Source of the DNA: CAZKFN01 sp964552035
Lineage (GTDB): Bacteria > Bacteroidota > Bacteroidia > Flavobacteriales_E > Vicingaceae
Length of the DNA stretch: 9,548 bases
Reading direction: 5' to 3'
NCBI GenBank assembly: GCA_964552035.1
Contig: CAZKFN010000085.1
Coordinates: 1 to 9,548, forward strand
The notes under the pieces were generated by a model. That model did not search any database and was not told the origin of the DNA. It worked only from the letters and a program-made list of their open reading frames with translations. Shown one piece after another: positions 1-6,135 of the stretch. Every line of letters starts with the position of its first letter. The first letter of the stretch is position 1. Both the position numbers and the translations under genes were made by a program.

Positions 1-937
1 TAAACTCTTTTGGGATTTCTAATAAGTGTTCTAAAAGTTTTGGTTCAATATCAGGTGGGTTTACCATATATTCATAATACATAGAATATTTATCAGCAGA
101 GGTTAAAACTAGAAGTTGAACACCTTTATTTTTTAAATTTTTACTTATAGTATTTAAAATTTGAATATAATCTACGGCTACTTTCTTTTCATTTTTTTCT
201 TCTAAATCGATTAGGTCTTCATAATAGAAAAGTAGATTGTCTTGTGGAATGGAAAACAATCCCTTTTGATTTAACTCTACTTTATAAACTTGATTTTCAA
301 AAAGATAGGTTTTATTATTTAAGTAATGATAAGTGTTTTTTAGAAGCACAAAAGATTCTTTGGTAAAAAGTTTTTTATGAATGTAATTTTCTAAAGACAG
401 CTTTTTATTTGGATTTTTATTAGCTTGGGGCAAGGACTTATTTACAAGTTGAAATACATCTTTTACATCTACTTTTTTCAGACATGAATCGAAGTATTTC
501 GTTCTACCGTAGATATGTCTTTCTACTCCTTGGTAGATCACATAATCGATGTTGAATTCTATAAAAAAATCACCTAGGCTTAGAGCGTAAAGCTGATTTA
601 GGCTATTCCATCCAGTGATATTTTTATCAAAATGTAACAAATCATAATGCTGCGCAATGATGTTATTATAACTTTCTATAAATTCAGAAAAGGAATCGCC
701 CATACTCATTACCTTGTATTTCCTTTTTATAGGCTTATCCATGATTTTATCGTAGGCAAAAGCAGGAGGGGTTATTTCAAGAAACTCTTTTTTAGAATGA
801 TAATGTGTATAAATTTCGGGCAAGTAAGCCAAACGGAGTAAGTCATTTGAATTTGGCCCGTAGCTATAAAAAGTCAATGACACTAAAAGCGTTATAGGAA
901 GAAGAAACAAGCTGGTTTTTTTAATAAATTTATTCAT
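1..937 (-). CDS. SGNH/AlgX-like O-acetyltransferase, C-terminus cut by window edge
   Basis: The frame is open from the ATG at 937-935 to the left edge, giving 312 codons with no stop, so the C-terminus lies outside. The N-terminus has a short basic start (MNKFIKK) and a hydrophobic stretch at about residues 8-25, read as an uncleaved anchor or signal sequence placing the rest outside the inner membrane. Residues 78-84 read SMGDSFS, the GDS block of SGNH/GDSL hydrolases with candidate nucleophile Ser82. QGVER (136-140) and the TSADKYSMY stretch (279-287) resemble conserved blocks of AlgJ/AlgX/DHHW-type proteins that finish polysaccharide O-acetylation. The late Asp/His of the catalytic set would lie beyond the edge, so activity cannot be judged. 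The start is 5 bases after the stop of the MBOAT gene, suggesting translational coupling; AGGCA between them is a poor, too-close ribosome site. The family call is from motifs; the polymer acetylated is unknown. Confidence 0.75.
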   Translation of the reverse strand, partial: MNKFIKKTSLFLLPITLLVSLTFYSYGPNSNDLLRLAYLPEIYTHYHSKKEFLEITPPAFAYDKIMDKPIKRKYKVMSMGDSFSEFIESYNNIIAQHYDLLHFDKNITGWNSLNQLYALSLGDFFIEFNIDYVIYQGVERHIYGRTKYFDSCLKKVDVKDVFQLVNKSLPQANKNPNKKLSLENYIHKKLFTKESFVLLKNTYHYLNNKTYLFENQVYKVELNQKGLFSIPQDNLLFYYEDLIDLEEKNEKKVAVDYIQILNTISKNLKNKGVQLLVLTSADKYSMYYEYMVNPPDIEPKLLEHLLEIPKEF

Positions 938-942
938 TGCCT

Positions 943-2373
943 CTAAAATTGAAAATAAATAAATTGTTCTTCTTTTCCAGCAAAATAAAATAAGGAGAGT
1001 ATCAGGCTATAATATAAGCTATAACGAAATACTTTATGCCAAGCTTGTCCTAAATTTTCTATAGCATAGTTGCCTTTTCTTCCTACCCATTCCACGAGCA
1101 TAAAAAGGGTAATTAAAATAAATATTATTCCGAAATCAACAGAAGGGAGAGAGAACAATGAAGGCGAAAATATTTTTTTTAGATATAAAAAGCTATCGAA
1201 AATAGAATCTGAACGAAAGAAAACCCAACCAAGGGTGACTAATAAAAAGGTAGAAAGCATTTGTAAGCTTTCTTTAAAAGAGGGGAGAAACTGGTTTGAG
1301 GCCACTACATCCAAGTGATTTCTATTGTTTTTGGTCAGTAAAATCGGAAGAAAATAAAGAGCATTTAAGGCGCCCCAAGCGATAAAAGTCCAATTGGCAC
1401 CATGCCAAAAACCGCTAATAAGAAATATGATAAATGTATTTCTTATGGCTTTTCTAGGAGCTACTCGGCTGCCTCCAAGTGGGATATAAAGATAATCTCT
1501 AAACCATGTGGATAGGGAAATGTGCCAACGCCTCCAAAACTCTGCAATATCCCTTGAGAAATAAGGGTAATTAAAGTTTTTAAGCAATTTTATTCCAAAA
1601 AGTTTGGCAGAACCAATAGCAATATCCGAGTACCCAGAAAAGTCTCCATAAATTTGAAAAGCAAATAGTACGGCGCCAATTAGCAAAGTACTTCCTGATA
1701 ATGACGTATAATTTTCAAAAATTTCATTGACATACATAGCACAATTGTCAGCGATAATTACCTTCTTGACCAGCCCCCATAAAATTTGTTTCAATCCGTC
1801 TACAGCTTGTAGGTAATTAAAATTCCTAACTTCTTTAATTTGTGGAAGTAGGTGAGTCGCTCTTTCAATGGGTCCTGCTACTAATAAAGGGAAGAAACTC
1901 ACAAATAAAGCATATTGGAAAATGTTGTTTTCTGCTTTTATTTTCCCATGATAAACGTCTAATACATAAGAAACTCCATGAAAAGTATAAAAAGATATTC
2001 CCACGGGAAGAATGATGTTAAGGCTAGTTGGATTAAGTTGAACTCCCATCTTTAAAAATAACTCTAAAAAGGAATCTGCGAAGAAATTATAATATTTAAA
2101 AAAAACTAGAAATCCGATGTTTAGGGTAATGCTAATCCACATCCATAGCTTTTTATGGTTTTGAGATTTTTGGATTTTTTGAGCAGAAAAATAATCGATA
2201 AGTGTGGAAAAGAGCAGTAAAAACATAAACCTCCAATCCCAACATGCGTAAAAGAAATAACTTCCCAATAACAAAAGACCATTTTGAGCCTTTTGCTTTC
2301 CTTTGAATACCTTCCAATAAAGAAGGAATATCAAGGGTAAAAATAAAGCATAATCTAGGGTGTTAAATAACAT
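943..2373 (-). CDS. MBOAT-family membrane O-acyltransferase (AlgI/DltB type)
   Basis: This 476-residue polytopic membrane protein has the usual AlgI-family length and starts with the typical MLFNTLDYALFLP sequence. Many hydrophobic segments span the protein. The MBOAT core is clear: FPLLVAGPIER (161-171), the YGDFSGYSDIAIG block (242-254), FWRRWHISLSTWFRDYLYIP (279-298) with the conserved WH, and GFWHGANW (321-328) with the candidate catalytic His324. Known relatives (AlgI, DltB, PatA) take an acyl group from a cytoplasmic donor and pass it across the inner membrane to a periplasmic partner. The adjacent SGNH protein is the natural partner here, so O-acetylation of an exported polysaccharide is the likely role. 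Alginate itself is not implied, as no alginate genes are visible. The ATG start is preceded by a stretch of about 350 bases without a gene, suggesting that MBOAT and SGNH genes form their own transcription unit; I found no convincing promoter. Confidence 0.9.
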   Translation of the reverse strand: MLFNTLDYALFLPLIFLLYWKVFKGKQKAQNGLLLLGSYFFYACWDWRFMFLLLFSTLIDYFSAQKIQKSQNHKKLWMWISITLNIGFLVFFKYYNFFADSFLELFLKMGVQLNPTSLNIILPVGISFYTFHGVSYVLDVYHGKIKAENNIFQYALFVSFFPLLVAGPIERATHLLPQIKEVRNFNYLQAVDGLKQILWGLVKKVIIADNCAMYVNEIFENYTSLSGSTLLIGAVLFAFQIYGDFSGYSDIAIGSAKLFGIKLLKNFNYPYFSRDIAEFWRRWHISLSTWFRDYLYIPLGGSRVAPRKAIRNTFIIFLISGFWHGANWTFIAWGALNALYFLPILLTKNNRNHLDVVASNQFLPSFKESLQMLSTFLLVTLGWVFFRSDSIFDSFLYLKKIFSPSLFSLPSVDFGIIFILITLFMLVEWVGRKGNYAIENLGQAWHKVFRYSLYYSLILSLFYFAGKEEQFIYFQF

Positions 2374-2723
2374 TCTAAGGTTTAAGTATTATTTGTTTAT
2401 TTCTTTAGAAGTTTATTATTTGTTACATTAAAAAAACTTTATATACCTGTACGATTTAGAGAATACTTCTATGAAAGTTAGATTTATTTTTCTCGCTCTT
2501 CCGTTCTGTATTAGATACTTATGTTTTTTTATTATAATTAACACAATATTAAGCTTTTTAAAGATTGCTACTGAGGGTAATTTTTATTGATTTATTTAAT
2601 GTTAATGCTGAATTAAAGATTTTTAAATTTATGTAATAATATTTTTTTGGGAAATTATTTAATTACTTTTTATAAATATATTATTGAAGATAAGTGTATT
2701 AACTCGATAAGATTGAATTTGTT
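2374..2723. other. AT-rich stretch without a gene upstream of the MBOAT gene
   Basis: About 350 bases between the methyltransferase stop and the MBOAT start. The DNA is much more AT-rich than the neighbouring genes, with many A and T runs and stops in all frames, and no coding frame of useful length. I searched the minus strand for the Bacteroidota promoter pattern (TTTG, then 19-21 bases, then TAnnTTTG) and found no clear match; TAATATTG within the middle of the gap has one mismatch but no upstream partner. No GC-rich hairpin with a T tract is present on the minus strand. It most likely carries the promoter and leader for the MBOAT/SGNH pair, but this is inferred from position only. Confidence 0.5.
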
Positions 2724-3188
2724 TCAATTTTTTTTACTCCACTTTGGTAAAAACATTCCCCTATTTTTTTTATAGGAAATGTACTCGGGGTATTTTTTTT
2801 CTAACAATTGTTCTTCGTACCTTGCCTTGTAAGTAAAGAGAATCAACAGCGCGAGGAAGATCAATAAACGCAAAGTGTTTGCTGAAAATAAGCCATAGCC
2901 CAAGCAGAAAAATAGAATTCCGGAATAAATGGGATGACGAGCAAAACGATAGGCACCAGTTTTTATTAATTTGGCCCCTGCTTTTGGACTAGGATAGGGA
3001 GATAGATTGGTATTTAAATTAAACAGGGCAGTGGTAGCAAAAATTGAACCTATTAGTGTAAATACAGCACCCATTATTTTTAAAACCAAAGGAATTTGGA
3101 AGTCTATAGCCGTCCAACGAAACAGGTAGAGGCTAAACAAAATAAATTGCATACCCACCAATAAAATATCTTTCAAGGAAATTTTCAA
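2724..3188 (-). CDS. small membrane methyltransferase, isoprenylcysteine/phospholipid methyltransferase type
   Basis: A protein of about 154 residues with hydrophobic segments near residues 8-25, 34-55, 88-104 and 105-120. The signature is in the C-terminal half: GAYRFARHPIYSG (78-90), then YEEQLLEKKYPEYISYKK (124-141). This RHPxY...EEx(n)YxxY pattern marks the ICMT/PEMT-like family, membrane enzymes that use S-adenosylmethionine to methylate lipids or prenylated substrates. Bacteria lack CaaX-prenylated proteins, so the real substrate is unknown. No ATG lies in frame upstream: the codon at 3188-3186 is TTG, with an in-frame TAA four codons before it, so the start is either this TTG or the internal ATG twelve codons later (13th codon), which would shorten the first hydrophobic segment. 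It follows the second lpxD-like gene by 32 bases and may be the last gene of the lipid A transcript. A role in envelope lipid chemistry is inferred from position only. Confidence 0.75.
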   Translation of the reverse strand: MKISLKDILLVGMQFILFSLYLFRWTAIDFQIPLVLKIMGAVFTLIGSIFATTALFNLNTNLSPYPSPKAGAKLIKTGAYRFARHPIYSGILFFCLGYGLFSANTLRLLIFLALLILFTYKARYEEQLLEKKYPEYISYKKNRGMFLPKWSKKN

Positions 3189-3220
3189 CTTTTTATGTTA
3201 TTTCCCTAAATTACGATAAA

Positions 3221-4135
3221 TTACTTTTTAAATAACTCAGGTAATCGCCTTAATAAAGCCAGTTCTTTGTATTTACTTCTAAGGTCTTCTGCTGGAGTTC
3301 CTGCATAAGTTACACCACCTTCTAGGCTTTTAGACACCCCGGATTTAGCAGAAATTACTGCCTTATCTCCAATGCTAATTCCAGAGGTAATTCCCACTTG
3401 TCCCCAAAGGGTTACTTCATTGCCAATGGTAACACAACCTGCAATGCCACAACTAGCAGCAATCAAACATTTTTCTCCAATAATCGTATCATGACCAATT
3501 TGAACTTGATTGTCGATCTTTGTTCCTGCTCCAATAAGGGTTTCAGCAGTTACTCCTTTGTCAATAGTACAAAGAGCTCCAATTTCAACATTGTTTTCAA
3601 TAATGACTTTTCCTGCACTTTGTAAGCGATCAAAATGAGTAGGGCGATTTTTATAATAAAACCCAAAAGAGCCGATGACAGTACCAGCTTGTATGATGAC
3701 ATTATCTCCAATCTCCACATCATCGTAGATGCAAACCTGAGGCATAATCAAACAATTACTTCCAATCTTAACATTTCTTCCCATAACCACAGAAGGGTGG
3801 ATTTGAGTGTTTTTTCCAATTGTAGGATTAGAAGGAGCGAAAAACTGATAAGGATTAAAGTAATTTAAAATAGTATTGAAGCTATCAAAAGGTTCCTCGC
3901 AGATGACGATAGCTTTGCCCTCTGGTACATCCACTTCCTGATTAATTAGAATCACAGAAGCAGCAGATTGCAAAGCCTTTTCATAATATTTTGGATGATC
4001 GACAAATGCTATATCTCCTTTTTCAACTCTGTGAATTTCATTAATACCTAAGATAGAAACATCTTTATCTCCTAGAGCTTTGGCATTTAAAATATCACAA
4101 ATCTCAGCTAGGGTATAGGGTCGATCAAATTTCAT
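3221..4135 (-). CDS. second LpxD-like UDP-3-O-acyl-glucosamine N-acyltransferase paralogue
   Basis: A 304-residue LpxD homologue: an N-terminal uridine-binding-type domain (about 1-100, with IAFVDHPKYYEKA at 42-54), a left-handed beta-helix of hexapeptide repeats (about 104-280, e.g. IGKNTQIHPSVVMG), and a C-terminal helix. The catalytic histidine block is kept as NQVQIGHD (His215), matching LIQIAHN in the other LpxD encoded here. Two conserved LpxD features are changed: GADGFGFA becomes GSFGFYYK (155-162), and the GHLKI block with the second histidine becomes SGISI (251-255). It is about 40 residues shorter than the lpxD product at 7544-8578. The start overlaps the efp stop by one base (TAATG), which points to translational coupling. 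It probably N-acylates an amino sugar using an acyl-ACP, but substrate and acyl chain may differ from true LpxD. A different acyl-transfer role in surface glycan or lipid A modification is the main alternative. Confidence 0.8.
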   Translation of the reverse strand: MKFDRPYTLAEICDILNAKALGDKDVSILGINEIHRVEKGDIAFVDHPKYYEKALQSAASVILINQEVDVPEGKAIVICEEPFDSFNTILNYFNPYQFFAPSNPTIGKNTQIHPSVVMGRNVKIGSNCLIMPQVCIYDDVEIGDNVIIQAGTVIGSFGFYYKNRPTHFDRLQSAGKVIIENNVEIGALCTIDKGVTAETLIGAGTKIDNQVQIGHDTIIGEKCLIAASCGIAGCVTIGNEVTLWGQVGITSGISIGDKAVISAKSGVSKSLEGGVTYAGTPAEDLRSKYKELALLRRLPELFKK

Positions 4136-4698
4136 TATTTCACTCTTTCAGAATAAGCCCCTGTACGGGTATCTATTTTAATTATATCTCCTTCATTAAT
4201 AAACAAAGGAACTCTAACTTCAGCACCGGTTTCAATCGTTGCTGGTTTTTGAGCGTTAGTTGCTGTATCACCTTTAATTCCGGGTTCTGTATAGGTTACA
4301 GCCATTTCTACAAAAGGTGGTAAATCGCAGCTTAAAGCTCTTTCCTCTTCTGCATGAAACATAATGTCCACATCATTTCCCTCTTTTAAGAATTGAGGGG
4401 CATTAATTAGCTCTTTTGGCAGAAATGTTTGCTCGTAATTTTCTTTATTCATAAAGTGATATCCACTATCATCGTTATATAGGTATTGATATTTACGGGT
4501 TTCTATACGAACAGGTTCTATTTTTACACCAGAAGTAAAAGTATTGTCTATGGTTTTTCCAGTAGTTAAACTTTTAAGTTTTGTTCTTACAAATGCGGGT
4601 CCTTTACCTGGTTTAACATGTTGAAATTCAACAATTGTCATTAAGTCATTGTTAAAGTTAATACACATTCCATTTTTAAAATCTGCTGTTGTTGCCAT
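4135..4698 (-). CDS. efp: translation elongation factor P
   Basis: A 187-residue protein of standard EF-P length. It binds ribosomes stalled on consecutive prolines, between the P and E sites, and helps peptide bond formation. The N-terminal KOW-like domain has the loop HVKPGKGPAF (27-36), whose tip Lys32 corresponds to the residue that is modified in many EF-P proteins. Two OB-fold domains follow: the middle one with YLYNDDSGYHFMN (53-65), and the C-terminal one with the conserved TGAEVRVPLFINEGDIIKID region (157-176). It sits between the ABC ATPase (26 bases upstream) and the second lpxD-like gene (one-base overlap downstream). Presence of efp amid lipid A genes is familiar in flavobacteria as far as I recall. 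A possible promoter element (TATATTTG) lies in the short gap upstream, so efp may also be transcribed on its own. No modification enzyme gene is visible in the window. Confidence 0.97.
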   Translation of the reverse strand: MATTADFKNGMCINFNNDLMTIVEFQHVKPGKGPAFVRTKLKSLTTGKTIDNTFTSGVKIEPVRIETRKYQYLYNDDSGYHFMNKENYEQTFLPKELINAPQFLKEGNDVDIMFHAEEERALSCDLPPFVEMAVTYTEPGIKGDTATNAQKPATIETGAEVRVPLFINEGDIIKIDTRTGAYSERVK

Positions 4699-4714
4699 AA
4701 TTCTATAGTTTAGT

Positions 4715-4722
4715 CAAATATA
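4715..4722 (-). promoter_or_regulatory. candidate Bacteroidota -7 element upstream of efp
   Basis: The minus strand reads TATATTTG, an exact match to the TAnnTTTG -7 consensus of Bacteroidota housekeeping promoters, 16 bases before the efp ATG. A start of transcription there would give a leader of about ten bases. I found no TTTG -33 box at 19-21 bases upstream, so the match could be chance in AT-rich DNA. Confidence 0.3.
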
Positions 4723-4724
4723 AA

Positions 4725-5357
4725 TCAATTCTTCTTTTTATAATCAGTCAATACAATATTTTCTGTTTCCACTACTAAGTCTCTTGCTTCTTCATTGGTT
4801 CCAATAAAAGTAATTCTATTGGAGGTATTGCTTTTTAATAAATTGCAATACAATGCTATGCCTTCTTCATCTAAATTGGAAGTTGGTTCATCTAAAATAA
4901 GAATTTTTGAATTACTTAGAATACTTATCCCCAATTTTAGACGTTGCTTCATCCCCGAAGAGAAATTAGAAATTTGCTTGTTGATGGCAGATTGTAAATA
5001 CACAATTTGCACAAATTCTTCAAAAGAAATATCTTTTTTTAAAGGAATAAATTTTTGATGAAAATTGAAGAACTCCTTTAAGGTAAGCTGCTCGGGAAGA
5101 TCTACATAAGGAGCTGCATAGCTCAACTGCTGATAGGCTTTTTCAGCCTCTATTTTCTCTCCTTTAGAATTGTATAAGGTAATTTTACCCTCAGAAGGTA
5201 ATTCTCCTTGAGAGATTAATTTTAATAAGGTAGATTTTCCACTGCCATTTGGTCCTTTTATAGCACATACTTTACCTTCAGAAATATGGGAAGTAATTCC
5301 CCTAAAAATCCATTCTCTATTAAAGCGTTTCCCAATATTCTCAAGCGTAATCTTCAT
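4725..5357 (-). CDS. ABC-type ATPase subunit, lone, with unusual Q- and H-loops
   Basis: A 210-residue single nucleotide-binding domain. Walker A is GPNGSGKST (35-43), the ABC signature region is NFSSGMKQRL (131-140), and Walker B is ILILDEPTSNLD (152-163) with the catalytic Glu157. Two normally conserved residues differ: the Q-loop reads LSYAAPY (78-84), with Pro83 where Gln is usual, and the H-loop reads FIGTNEEA (184-191), with Asn188 where the His is expected. No membrane-spanning partner is encoded nearby. It starts 4 bases after the lpxA stop and is followed by efp 26 bases on, so it is transcribed with the lipid A genes. It may energise export of a lipid or other envelope compound with a permease encoded elsewhere, or work as a soluble ATPase; LptB is less likely because the protein is short and the loops differ. 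Function is not assigned. Confidence 0.85.
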   Translation of the reverse strand: MKITLENIGKRFNREWIFRGITSHISEGKVCAIKGPNGSGKSTLLKLISQGELPSEGKITLYNSKGEKIEAEKAYQQLSYAAPYVDLPEQLTLKEFFNFHQKFIPLKKDISFEEFVQIVYLQSAINKQISNFSSGMKQRLKLGISILSNSKILILDEPTSNLDEEGIALYCNLLKSNTSNRITFIGTNEEARDLVVETENIVLTDYKKKN

Positions 5358-5361
5358 TGTA

Positions 5362-6135
5362 TTAGTTAAGCGGGCTTCTTATTATTCCATTTTCAGAATT
5401 CTTAATAAAATCGATAATTTGTTTTTTCTCTACAGTATTTTCGAATTCCTTTTTAACTTCTTCTAGGGAAAGGGATATGTTTTTAGAGTGAACAAATATT
5501 TTCCTATAAATGTCTTCTATTTGAGTAGTAACTTCTTCACTTACCCCTCTTCTCCTCATTCCTATAATGTTAACTCCTACAAAAGAGAGAGGTTCTCTAG
5601 CAGCCTTAACATAAGGAGGAACGTTTTTTCTAACCAGTGAACCCCCTGCAATAAATGAATGCATACCTATTCTTACAAATTGTTGTACTGCTACTACGCC
5701 TTCTAGGGTAACATAATCTTCTATTGTAACATGTCCTGCAATATTAACCGTGTTGGCAAGTATAACGTGATTACCCACAATTACGTCATGAGCAATATGT
5801 ACATAAGCCATTAATAAGCAATTACTACCCACAACAGTTTTATTCCTGTCTGCTGTTCCTCTATTAATGGTCACACACTCTCTAATAGTGGTATTATCTC
5901 CAATTTCAGCAGTGGTTTTTTCGCCTTTGTATTTTAAATCTTGTGGAATAGCTGAAATAACAGCTCCGGGGAAAATTTTACAATTTTTCCCTATTCTAGC
6001 TCCATCCATAATTGTAGCATTGGGGCCAATCCAACATCCATCACCTATAACAACATCTTCGGCAATATACGCGAATGGATCTATTTGTACCCCTTTTCCA
6101 ATTTTTGCATTGGGATGAATAAAAGCTTTCTCCAT
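5362..6135 (-). CDS. lpxA: acyl-ACP:UDP-N-acetylglucosamine O-acyltransferase (LpxA)
   Basis: LpxA catalyses the first step of lipid A synthesis, moving a 3-hydroxyacyl chain from ACP to the 3-OH of UDP-GlcNAc in the cytosol. The 257-residue length is normal. The N-terminal part is a left-handed beta-helix of hexapeptide repeats starting with FIHPNAKIGKGVQIDPFAYI (5-24). The catalytic block LLMAYVHIAHD (107-117) carries His113 and His116, the latter matching the general base of E. coli LpxA (His125). VNIAGHVTIEDYVTLEG (130-146) and the VPPYVKAA...GVNIIGMRRRGVS block mark LpxA rather than LpxD, followed by a C-terminal helical domain. The ATG directly abuts the FabZ stop (TAAATG), so translation is likely coupled to the lpxC-fabZ gene. 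The acyl length used cannot be told from the sequence with confidence. Confidence 0.97.
   Translation of the reverse strand: MEKAFIHPNAKIGKGVQIDPFAYIAEDVVIGDGCWIGPNATIMDGARIGKNCKIFPGAVISAIPQDLKYKGEKTTAEIGDNTTIRECVTINRGTADRNKTVVGSNCLLMAYVHIAHDVIVGNHVILANTVNIAGHVTIEDYVTLEGVVAVQQFVRIGMHSFIAGGSLVRKNVPPYVKAAREPLSFVGVNIIGMRRRGVSEEVTTQIEDIYRKIFVHSKNISLSLEEVKKEFENTVEKKQIIDFIKNSENGIIRSPLN

Noticed and set aside
647..841. Plus-strand open frame of 64 codons
   Set aside because: It lies wholly antisense to the SGNH/AlgX-like gene, whose protein has recognisable motifs; the plus-strand product has none.
1070..1318. Plus-strand open frame of 82 codons
   Set aside because: Antisense shadow of the C-terminal part of the MBOAT gene, with low-complexity Lys/Glu-rich sequence and no known motif.
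2709..2735. ATTGAA / TTCAAT hairpin followed by eight T on the plus strand, resembling a terminator
   Set aside because: The stem is short and nearly all A-T, the T tract lies on the strand with no gene, and most of the T run encodes the end of the methyltransferase. No plus-strand transcript is supported.
3398..3868. Two plus-strand open frames opposite the second lpxD-like gene
   Set aside because: Hexapeptide-repeat genes often leave long antisense frames; the translated products show no domain and the minus-strand frame is clearly real.
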